Of a DNA stretch of 64,000 nt, positions 57,620 to 64,000 are shown piece by piece. The notes below the pieces were generated by a model. That model was not told where the DNA came from. It saw only the letters and a list, made by a program, of their open reading frames with translations, and did no database searches. Origin of the DNA: Bacteroides fragilis NCTC 9343 (lineage in GTDB: Bacteria; Bacteroidota; Bacteroidia; Bacteroidales; Bacteroidaceae); the NCBI RefSeq assembly GCF_000025985.1, contig NC_003228.3, positions 2,852,001 through 2,916,000 on the forward strand. Direction: 5' to 3'. The first letter of the stretch is position 1. Each line of letters opens with the position of its first letter. Both the position numbers and the translations under genes were made by a program.

Positions 57620-58603
57620 TTATGGTATCTTCTTCAATATTGAGTTCCGTAACAGTACCTCAAGCAATATACATAAGAATGCAGCTAACGCAAACCAACG
57701 ATATTCTTCCTGACGTTTACTGTACTCTTTCACATTCAACTTTGTTTTTTCCAATTTATCAATCTCTTCATAAACCTCTTTCAGCTTCGAATTACTGGTA
57801 GCACGAAAATAGTTCCCATCCGTAGTACCTGCTATTTGAGTAAGAGTCTTCTCATCAATCTCTACCGGAGTATTAATATACTGTGTTGTACCACCAACCC
57901 GTACCGGATATGGAGCCATACCGTTTGTTCCCACACCAATAGTATAAACACGTATACCAAAACTCTTCGCAATTTCAGCAGCGGTCAATGGAGAAATATC
58001 TCCTTTATTATTGGTACCATCCGTCAACAAAATAATCACTTTTGATTTTGCTTTACTATCTTTCAACCTGGTTACTGCATTGGCAATTCCCATACCAACT
58101 GCTGTTCCATCTTCAATAATATCGCACTGTATCCCCTGAAATAAGTTAAGTAATACAGCATGATCTACTGTCAAAGGACACTGAGTAAAACTTTCACCGG
58201 CAAACAGTGTAATTCCTATGTTATCATTCGGGCGACCGTTGATGAATTCCGCAGCCACATCTTTGGCAGCTTCCAACCTGTTGGGTTTCAAATCTTCTGC
58301 CAACATACTGGTCGACACATCAATAGCCAACATAATATCAATACCTTCAATTTCGCTGTTCTGCCAGCTGTTTGTTGTTTGGGGACGTGCCAAAACCAAA
58401 ATAATCAATATTAGAGTGATGATACGCAGACCAAACGGTACATGAAGCAGATAATTCTTGTAACTTTTAGGGGCATGCGCATATACTCGTGCATCAGAAA
58501 TCTGAAGAGTCGGCTCAGTCTTTTTCCGCTTCATTATGTACCATACAATATATGGCACAAGCAACAGCAGCAAAAACAAATATTCAATATTGGCAAAAAC
58601 CAT
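57620..58603 (-). CDS. batA: Aerotolerance-operon protein BatA (VWA)
   Basis: A 327-residue inner-membrane protein of the same design as BatB. It has an N-terminal helix pair (LFLLLLLVPYIVWYIMK and IITLILIILVLA), a VWA domain about residues 88-285 with an intact DVSTS metal motif and the TDGTN loop, and a C-terminal helix. It is 13 bases upstream of batB. It is one of the core proteins of the Bat complex for aerotolerance. Confidence 0.93.
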   Translation of the reverse strand: MVFANIEYLFLLLLLVPYIVWYIMKRKKTEPTLQISDARVYAHAPKSYKNYLLHVPFGLRIITLILIILVLARPQTTNSWQNSEIEGIDIMLAIDVSTSMLAEDLKPNRLEAAKDVAAEFINGRPNDNIGITLFAGESFTQCPLTVDHAVLLNLFQGIQCDIIEDGTAVGMGIANAVTRLKDSKAKSKVIILLTDGTNNKGDISPLTAAEIAKSFGIRVYTIGVGTNGMAPYPVRVGGTTQYINTPVEIDEKTLTQIAGTTDGNYFRATSNSKLKEVYEEIDKLEKTKLNVKEYSKRQEEYRWFALAAFLCILLEVLLRNSILKKIP

Positions 58604-58654
58604 TCTATTTATAATTTACTATTTCTTATTTTAAACAATAAAAGTCAAAATCTA

Positions 58655-59728
58655 TTATCCAAATAGATTATAGAGTTGCAACCCAATATAGACGAAGGTC
58701 GCAATAAGAGCTGCCGACAGGAATACGATACCACAGATCAGCAATATCTTCGTACGTAAAGATCGTTTCTCTATTATCGTGATTTCAGTAGGTTGCGGCT
58801 TCTGATTCTCTTCTTCCAATTGTTTCGTTTCATTTATAAAGTCAATTGCATTGATCAAATTCGCATCATTCTCATTCATCTGCGGATCATGCTTGGCAAA
58901 CTTTACTAAATCAGCTGTCTGGAATAAATATTTCAAATCTGATATAGCTTCTTTATCATTAAATTCCAGCAGTTTATCTATTATTTCGGATGAAGTCATC
59001 TCCAATGCATTAAAGCCAAATCTATTTTTAATATATGTACGAAGAGCATCTGTCAATTCAGTATAATACTCCTTCGATTGTCCTTTTTGCCAAATTTTCT
59101 CAGTCTTTATTCGCTCAATCTCTTTCATTGCCAATTGATGCGGAGGCAACTTAGGTTCAACTTTCACTTTACGAATAATAGGCTTATTATCACGGATACG
59201 GATGATCAGATAAATAAGCAATCCGAGCAATGGTAATGCCAGAAAAGAGCAAGCAATCAAACCATACCAATCCTCCCAGGCAAAGGGAGCTTTCATGACA
59301 GTCTTCTGACCAAAAAATTGATCAGGATGTAACGTATCTACAGGCATTGAATATACCTTCAATGCCAACGCCTTTGATTTATACTCTTTATTATCAATCT
59401 TTACTCCCATAGGAGGAATATAATATAATGCCGAATCAAAAGAAGTTACCGTATATTCTTGAGTAATCAGCATTCTCTGGCGATCATTCAAATATTGTGT
59501 ATCGGGTTTAGCAATATCCACAATTTCCACACCACGTACCAATGTATCTGTAAATGACGGAAAAACAGCCCTCTGCTTCGCATCCATCGCTACTTGTAAT
59601 TGCACTTTCGCCTGTTCTCCTATCAGAATTTGCAAAGAGTCTATTTTGGCATCCACAGTCACTGACTGTGCAGCAATTCTGCCAGAAACCAGAAATAACA
59701 ATACTATCAGCAATATATATTTATTCAT
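58655..59728 (-). CDS. Bat-operon membrane protein, unnamed
   Basis: A 357-residue protein with a signal peptide (residues 1-20), a periplasmic beta-rich domain to about 150 (SVTVDAKIDSLQILIGEQAK), a transmembrane helix near 155-178, a cytoplasmic helical domain about 185-325, and a C-terminal transmembrane helix near 328-352. It resembles proteins always found between batA and the DUF58 gene in Bacteroidetes. I do not recognise a Pfam name with certainty. Its position and topology suggest it anchors the DUF58/MoxR partners to BatA/BatB at the membrane. It is 8 bases from the DUF58 gene. Confidence 0.75.
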   Translation of the reverse strand: MNKYILLIVLLFLVSGRIAAQSVTVDAKIDSLQILIGEQAKVQLQVAMDAKQRAVFPSFTDTLVRGVEIVDIAKPDTQYLNDRQRMLITQEYTVTSFDSALYYIPPMGVKIDNKEYKSKALALKVYSMPVDTLHPDQFFGQKTVMKAPFAWEDWYGLIACSFLALPLLGLLIYLIIRIRDNKPIIRKVKVEPKLPPHQLAMKEIERIKTEKIWQKGQSKEYYTELTDALRTYIKNRFGFNALEMTSSEIIDKLLEFNDKEAISDLKYLFQTADLVKFAKHDPQMNENDANLINAIDFINETKQLEEENQKPQPTEITIIEKRSLRTKILLICGIVFLSAALIATFVYIGLQLYNLFG

Positions 59729-59736
59729 CTTTCCCG

Positions 59737-60606
59737 TTAATTTCGTTTAGCAAACAAATTCAGTAATGCTTTGACATAATCCTGATCAGTACGTACCGAA
59801 ACAGAATCGACATTACTTTTGGTAAACGTTTCATCTAACTCAGTTTGTTTATTCACCCACCATTCATGATGTGCCCTACGTACTCCAGCCGAAGATGTGT
59901 CGATCCATTGTTCATGTCCGGTTTCCGCATCTTTAATCCGCATCAGACCTACTGCCGGCAACTCGGCAACTCGCCTGTCATATACTTGAATGGCAACTAC
60001 ATCATGTTTCCTATTCGCTATGGTCATTGCATTCTTAAAACTTTCCTGATCGATAAAGTCAGACAGAATAAAAGCGGTACAACGTCTTTTCATTACATTC
60101 GTCAAATATTCCAAAGCAAGACGTATGTTGGTCCGACGACTATCGGGCTTAAAATCAATCAATTCACGAATGATATATAGAATATGCTTACGTCCTTTTT
60201 TAGGAGGAATAAACTTTTCTATTCTGTCTGAGAAGAAAATAACTCCGATTTTATCATTGTTCTGGATAGCAGAAAATGCAAGAGTGGCCGCAATTTCTGT
60301 CACCATATCCTTCTTCAGCTGTTTTACAGTGCCAAATTCCAAACTGCCGGAAACATCTACCATCAACATTACCGTCAACTCGCGTTCTTCTTCAAACACC
60401 TTCACAAAAGGTTTATTGAAACGCGCTGTCACATTCCAGTCAATGTCACGGATATCATCGCCAAACTGATATTCGCGCACCTCGGAAAAAGCCATACCCC
60501 TACCTTTAAAAGCTGAATGATACTGGCCTGCAAAGATATTGTTAGACAGTCCACGCGTCTTTATTTCAATCCGACGAACTTTTTTTAGAATTTCACTTGT
60601 TTCCAT
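59737..60606 (-). CDS. DUF58/VWA-like domain protein
   Basis: A 289-residue cytoplasmic protein of the DUF58 family. The start METSEILKKVRRIEIKTRG and the block GMAFSEVREYQFGDDIRDIDWNVTARF are the DUF58 signature, and a VWA-like region with the metal-site pattern MVDVSGSL follows. DUF58 proteins are regular partners of MoxR-type AAA+ ATPases and VWA proteins; here it lies between moxR and the Bat genes. It ends 8 bases before the next Bat-operon gene. Confidence 0.9.
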   Translation of the reverse strand: METSEILKKVRRIEIKTRGLSNNIFAGQYHSAFKGRGMAFSEVREYQFGDDIRDIDWNVTARFNKPFVKVFEEERELTVMLMVDVSGSLEFGTVKQLKKDMVTEIAATLAFSAIQNNDKIGVIFFSDRIEKFIPPKKGRKHILYIIRELIDFKPDSRRTNIRLALEYLTNVMKRRCTAFILSDFIDQESFKNAMTIANRKHDVVAIQVYDRRVAELPAVGLMRIKDAETGHEQWIDTSSAGVRRAHHEWWVNKQTELDETFTKSNVDSVSVRTDQDYVKALLNLFAKRN

Positions 60607-60662
60607 CTATTTAATTGAGAATTGAAAATTGGTAATTGAGGATTGTTCATTCTCAACTAAAA

Positions 60663-61658
60663 TTAAGGCACTTCTACCTTATTCAATATTTTGCTGACAA
60701 TTTCATCAGAAGTCACATTGCTAGCCTCCGCTTCATATGTCAATCCGATACGATGACGAAGTACATCATGCGCAACAGCACGTACATCTTCTGGAATCAC
60801 ATAGCCACGACGTTTGATAAACGCATATGTACGTGCAGCCAAAGCTAAATTAATAGAGGCACGAGGTGACCCACCGAATCCAATCATATCTTTCAATTCT
60901 TTCAAATCATATTTTTCCGGATAACGTGTAGCAAACACGATATCTACAATATAACGTTCAATCTTCTCGTCTAAATAAACTTGACGAACCACTTTACGTG
61001 CCTCGATAATCTCTTCAGCCTTCAAGATAGGCTTCACATTAAATTTCTCTCCATTGATATTTTGGCGAATAATTAATTTCTCCTCTTCCTGTTTCGGATA
61101 ATCAATAATCACCTTTAACATAAAACGGTCTACCTGAGCTTCCGGAAGCGGATATGTACCTTCCTGTTCTATCGGGTTCTGAGTAGCCAAAACAAGGAAC
61201 GGTTCAGGTAACAAGAATGTTTCTTTACCAATAGTTACTTGACGTTCCTGCATTGCTTCAAGCAAAGCACTTTGAACTTTAGCGGGAGCACGGTTTATTT
61301 CATCAGCCAATACAAAATTAGCAAAAATCGGACCTTTCTTCACTTGGAAACTTTCATCCTTCTGACTGTAAACCATCGTACCGACAACGTCAGCTGGCAA
61401 TAAGTCAGGCGTAAACTGTATGCGGCTGTATTTTGCATCGATCAACGAGGCCAATGTCTTAATGGCCAAAGTTTTTGCCAAACCCGGTACACCTTCAAGC
61501 AGCACGTGTCCATCAGAAAGTAGTCCGATTAACAGTGACTCTACCAAATGTTTCTGACCCACAATGATTTGGTCCATGCCTGTTGTAAGATTGGTAACGA
61601 AAGCACTCTGTCTTTCAATCCGCTCGTTCAATTCGCGGATGTCAATTGATTCAGCCAT
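60663..61658 (-). CDS. moxR: MoxR-family AAA+ ATPase
   Basis: A 331-residue AAA+ ATPase that heads the Bat operon. The Walker A is GVPGLAKT near residue 55, Walker B is FVLADEINRAP, and sensor 1 is LATQNPIEQEG, all typical of MoxR. MoxR proteins are chaperone-like ATPases that act on VWA-domain proteins. The start of the operon is supported by -7 box TACTTTTG at 61741-61748 and a -33-like TTG at 61769-61771. Confidence 0.95.
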   Translation of the reverse strand: MAESIDIRELNERIERQSAFVTNLTTGMDQIIVGQKHLVESLLIGLLSDGHVLLEGVPGLAKTLAIKTLASLIDAKYSRIQFTPDLLPADVVGTMVYSQKDESFQVKKGPIFANFVLADEINRAPAKVQSALLEAMQERQVTIGKETFLLPEPFLVLATQNPIEQEGTYPLPEAQVDRFMLKVIIDYPKQEEEKLIIRQNINGEKFNVKPILKAEEIIEARKVVRQVYLDEKIERYIVDIVFATRYPEKYDLKELKDMIGFGGSPRASINLALAARTYAFIKRRGYVIPEDVRAVAHDVLRHRIGLTYEAEASNVTSDEIVSKILNKVEVP

Positions 61659-61740
61659 AAATACTAATTATTTTATTGTTTAATTTTCTTTTTAATAATA
61701 TGAGCAAAGCCTATGTTGTAAGGCTTTTTAATTTCGATTC

Positions 61741-61771
61741 CAAAAGTACACTATATCTTTAACCATTCCAA
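61741..61771 (-). promoter_or_regulatory. Promoter of the moxR-bat operon
   Basis: The -7 box TACTTTTG (61741-61748) and a TTG (61769-61771) are separated by 20 bases on the minus strand, giving a leader of about 75 bases before moxR. Confidence 0.5.
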
Positions 61772-61852
61772 CTAATTTTTATTAAAAAACAATGCGAAGT
61801 CTTTAGATTAAGGTACTTTCATACGCTTTTGTATTTGTATAACATAAACACA

Positions 61853-61888
61853 ACACCCGAATGTATAAACTTGTATACACCCGGGTGA
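61853..61888. repeat. Pair of ACACCCGGGTG-type palindromes, 24-nt spacing
   Basis: ACACCCGAATGT at 61853-61864 and ACACCCGGGTGA at 61877-61888 are related to the triple element at 47122-47181 and lie 24 bases apart, close to the 23-nt period seen there. They lie 13 bases after the end of the HU-LysM gene. Confidence 0.6.
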
Positions 61889-61901
61889 TCACATTAGACT
61901 G

Positions 61902-63353
61902 TCATTTTTTAACCAATTCCGGTATTTTAAGTACAGTACCATACGGTACATTATTCGGATTCTTAATCACTCCCCGATTATGTTTAACGATATAGGGCCA
62001 TAAATCTTTTGTACCATAAAACCGTAGAGATACCCTAGTCAGAGTTTCACCTTCTTTAATTGTATAAGTCGCCTTAGTACCGGTAATTGTATAATTCACT
62101 GAATCCGGCTTGACTGGGATTGACACTGTTTTAGTGCTCTTTTCCCGGGATACCGATTCACTTTCTGAAGTTTTATCTACTTTCTCCGACACATTGACAC
62201 GCTCAGACATCTGTTTTATCTCCTGTTGATTCGGAGTCTTTGCTACCACCTTGACAATAGTATCCGCTTTTGCAACAGTATCCAATGGAATTTCCCGTAT
62301 CGGTTCTTTTTTCTCTACAGTCTCTGTGGTTATTGACTGTTCCGATTCTTTTTTAGAAAACAAATCCGGATAATAAATAAAAACTAATGCTGCACCGCAA
62401 AGCGACATAACAACTACTATAATTACTATTAAGTAAGGAACAGGAGATTTTTGGTTTTCCGGTTTAACTTCCTTCTTTGGGCGCTTTTCCTTTTTTACAG
62501 GGATAGTCGATACTTCTGCTTTTTGAATCTCCCGTGCTATAATTTCTTCGGCAGTCAATCTAGGAGAACCTTCGTCTTCTATCACCTTTTTTAAATTATC
62601 TGTAGTTTCTTGCCCTGTATCTCCAGTGAACTGGATTGGCTCTTCAGAATTTTCCACTACTTTATCCAATCCACCCTCTTCTCGAACCTCAGCAATGGAT
62701 GAACCTTCTACTACAGCTTCACTACCTTTATGTATGCTAACATCTTCAACAGTTTCAAGTATGTCAATATCATCTACAACCTCTGTCCTTTCGGATTCCT
62801 TCATAACTTCCGAAACGTCTTCTGCAACTTCCACATCTGACGACACAACATCCTGCCCTTTTGAGGTTTCCGGTTCTACTTTCCCATTCGCCTCTGTTTC
62901 AACCACCTTCTCCTCTGCTTTTGCTTCCTCTCTCTCTATAGTCTCTGTTATTAACGGAGGCTCAGTTGTTTCGGATATATTCCCTGATTCTTCCTCCAAT
63001 TCCTCTATTGGCGTATCTTCCAAGACTGTATTCTCATTCAGCACTACTGTTTCGAAATGTGAAAAAGGTCTATTTATGATATCTCTTAAAGAAGGGTCAG
63101 GAGTAAAAGAAATCTTAGTATGTCCCTCTATTTTAATACGTTCACCCGTATTGACATTTACACTTTCACGACTATTGACCCCTATCAATTTGAATGTACC
63201 CAATCCTTTGATTTTCACATATTGATCAGCGTCCAAAGCTTGTTCTATCAATAAGAAAAACTCCCGGACGAAAACATCAGCATCTTCTTGAGAAACCTCA
63301 TGTCTGTTAACCAGTAGTTCAACAAGATATTGTATAGTCAACTTTTCATTCAT
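61902..63353 (-). CDS. HU-family DNA-binding domain fused to a membrane helix and LysM
   Basis: A 483-residue protein. Residues 1-95 form an HU/IHF-type DNA-binding domain (KIKGLGTFKLIGVNSRESVNVNTGERIKI, with the IHF-like DPSLRDIIN end). A long acidic, low-complexity linker (about 105-270) and a basic patch (VKKEKRPKKEVKPEN, 286-300) lead to one transmembrane helix at about 306-328. The C-terminus has a LysM peptidoglycan-binding domain (about 428-478: TYTIKEGETLTRVS...YGTVLKIPEL). The basic patch before the helix places the N-terminus in the cytoplasm and the LysM outside. It might link the nucleoid to the cell wall. It overlaps the next upstream HU gene by 8 bases. Confidence 0.82.
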   Translation of the reverse strand: MNEKLTIQYLVELLVNRHEVSQEDADVFVREFFLLIEQALDADQYVKIKGLGTFKLIGVNSRESVNVNTGERIKIEGHTKISFTPDPSLRDIINRPFSHFETVVLNENTVLEDTPIEELEEESGNISETTEPPLITETIEREEAKAEEKVVETEANGKVEPETSKGQDVVSSDVEVAEDVSEVMKESERTEVVDDIDILETVEDVSIHKGSEAVVEGSSIAEVREEGGLDKVVENSEEPIQFTGDTGQETTDNLKKVIEDEGSPRLTAEEIIAREIQKAEVSTIPVKKEKRPKKEVKPENQKSPVPYLIVIIVVVMSLCGAALVFIYYPDLFSKKESEQSITTETVEKKEPIREIPLDTVAKADTIVKVVAKTPNQQEIKQMSERVNVSEKVDKTSESESVSREKSTKTVSIPVKPDSVNYTITGTKATYTIKEGETLTRVSLRFYGTKDLWPYIVKHNRGVIKNPNNVPYGTVLKIPELVKK

Positions 63354-63636
63354 ACGGAAATGTTTCTTTAAACTTATCTTTTAATATAGGACTCGGCTTA
63401 AACGCCAGTACTAACTTGGGTGGAACCAACAGTCGCAACTTAGTGACGGGATTGATGACAATACGTTCTGCTTTCTTTTTTACCTCAAAAGTACCAAATC
63501 CCTGTATTCCTATAGCATTGCTTTCCTGCAATTCCTGAGTAATATCAGACAGCAGAGATGTTATCAGTTCAGAAGTATATTTTGTATTATACCCCAATCT
63601 GCGAGAAAGTTCAGAAGTAAATTCTTTATTATTCAA
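63346..63636 (-). CDS. HU-family DNA-binding protein, small
   Basis: A 96-residue HU/IHF-like protein: MNNKEFTSELSRRLGYNTKYTSELITSLLSDITQELQESNAIGIQGFGTFEVKKK. The GFGTFEV strand and a basic region (KKKAERIVINPVTK) of the DNA-binding arms are present. It overlaps the HU-LysM gene by 8 bases, so the two are coupled and may form mixed dimers. It is not one of the long HU-beta proteins. The gene lies 75 bases after rimO. Confidence 0.85.
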   Translation of the reverse strand: MNNKEFTSELSRRLGYNTKYTSELITSLLSDITQELQESNAIGIQGFGTFEVKKKAERIVINPVTKLRLLVPPKLVLAFKPSPILKDKFKETFPYE

Positions 63637-63710
63637 AATCCTACAATTTTAAAAATATGTTGCTATATTAATCAATCCAGATCAAAAAACAAATTCTTCA
63701 GGAAATATAT

Positions 63711-64000
63711 TTAAATTATTTCACCAAAAAGATCGAATTCATCGGAATCAATCACTTGTACTTGATAAAAGTTACCAATCATTAAATTATCCCCTTCACA
63801 CCTTATTAAAACTTCAGGATCTACTTCCGGAGAATCAAACTCTGTACGCCCAATGTAATATTCACCTTCTATACGATCAATAATGACTTTCATTTTTTGT
63901 CCAACTTTTGATGCACTTAATTCAGTAGAAATTCCTTGCTGAATAGCCATTAACTCATCCAATCGTGCCTGTTTTAGCTCCTGAGGAATAGAGTCTTCAT
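63711..64000 (-). CDS. rimO: Ribosomal protein S12 methylthiotransferase RimO (C-terminal part)
   Basis: The frame continues past base 64000, so the start is outside the window. The visible 96 residues contain the linker ending KQARLDELMAIQQGIS and the C-terminal TRAM domain (KMKVIIDRIEGEYYIGRTEFDSPEVDPEVLI, FYQVQVIDSDEFDLFGEI). The ending matches RimO, the radical-SAM enzyme that adds a methylthio group to Asp of ribosomal protein S12; MiaB is the alternative, but its TRAM tail differs. The radical-SAM Cys motif is not in view. Confidence 0.85.
   Translation of the reverse strand, partial: EDSIPQELKQARLDELMAIQQGISTELSASKVGQKMKVIIDRIEGEYYIGRTEFDSPEVDPEVLIRCEGDNLMIGNFYQVQVIDSDEFDLFGEII

Larger units (their letters stand above)
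61659..61901. other. Spacer upstream of moxR with palindrome pair
   Basis: It holds the moxR promoter (61741-61771) and, at 61853-61888, two ACACCCGGGTGT-type elements close to the stop of the upstream HU-LysM gene. Nothing else recognisable was seen. It is 243 bases long. Confidence 0.55.

Noticed and set aside
62626..63225. Ser/Thr-rich 199-codon frame opposite the HU-LysM gene
   Set aside because: Explained as the reverse of the acidic low-complexity linker; no signal or start context.

Overview
The window is a chromosomal segment of a Bacteroides-type organism (Bacteroidetes). This rests on gene content: a Bacteroides-like serine palmitoyltransferase, the short AMP nucleosidase, a complete MoxR/Bat aerotolerance operon, a PyrK/PyrD class 1B pair, and tandem FtsX/MacB permeases. 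It also rests on the promoters, because TAnnTTTG, the Bacteroidetes -7 consensus, recurs just upstream of many genes where an E. coli-type -10 would be expected. I cannot name the species from sequence alone. No phage, insertion sequence, CRISPR array or rRNA was seen; this is mostly core genome.

Layout. 1-8087: four tandem MacB/FtsX-type permeases (the first cut by the window edge) and one ATPase, followed by the 3' remnant of a thioredoxin-like gene. 8810-13495: serine palmitoyltransferase facing a lipid kinase, then aspS and a GtrA-like membrane protein. 13575-16194: a leftward operon of a DUF2148 protein, agmatine deiminase and N-carbamoylputrescine amidase (arginine/agmatine to putrescine). 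16289-20898: fetAB-like metal exporter, a small unknown ORF, a VOC protein, a lipoprotein, a Nif3-like protein and a coiled-coil zinc-ribbon protein. 21136-26827: a complete tripartite RND efflux operon. 27172-29500: orphan HsdR N-terminal nuclease-like domain facing AMP nucleosidase, then holA. 29501-30703: a 1.2 kb AT-rich gene-free region with repeated TTTGTGA-type motifs leading into a Cro/CI-type HTH regulator. 31232-36873: pyrK-pyrD, trmD, ligA, dapA. 37025-39313: CAT-like acetyltransferase, MmcQ/YjbR protein, FGE-fold lipoprotein. 39408-39669: three tandem tRNA-Arg(ACG). 39750-46930: patatin/POTRA/barrel protein, htpG, clpC. 47322-52937: gyrA, a TPR protein, a Usp-domain protein and a small HTH protein. 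53148-61658: moxR, DUF58, an unnamed membrane protein, and batA to batE, all leftward. 61902-64000: a membrane-anchored HU-LysM fusion, an HU-family protein, and the 3' end of rimO.

The most notable items are the HU-transmembrane-LysM fusion (a possible nucleoid-to-cell-wall tether), GACACCCGGGTGTC palindromes repeating with an exact 23-nt period upstream of clpC/gyrA and with a related pair near moxR, a perfect 22-bp inverted repeat beside the orphan HsdR_N gene, and the repeat-rich region upstream of the HTH regulator. None of these is proven to be a new system; they are candidates for checking.
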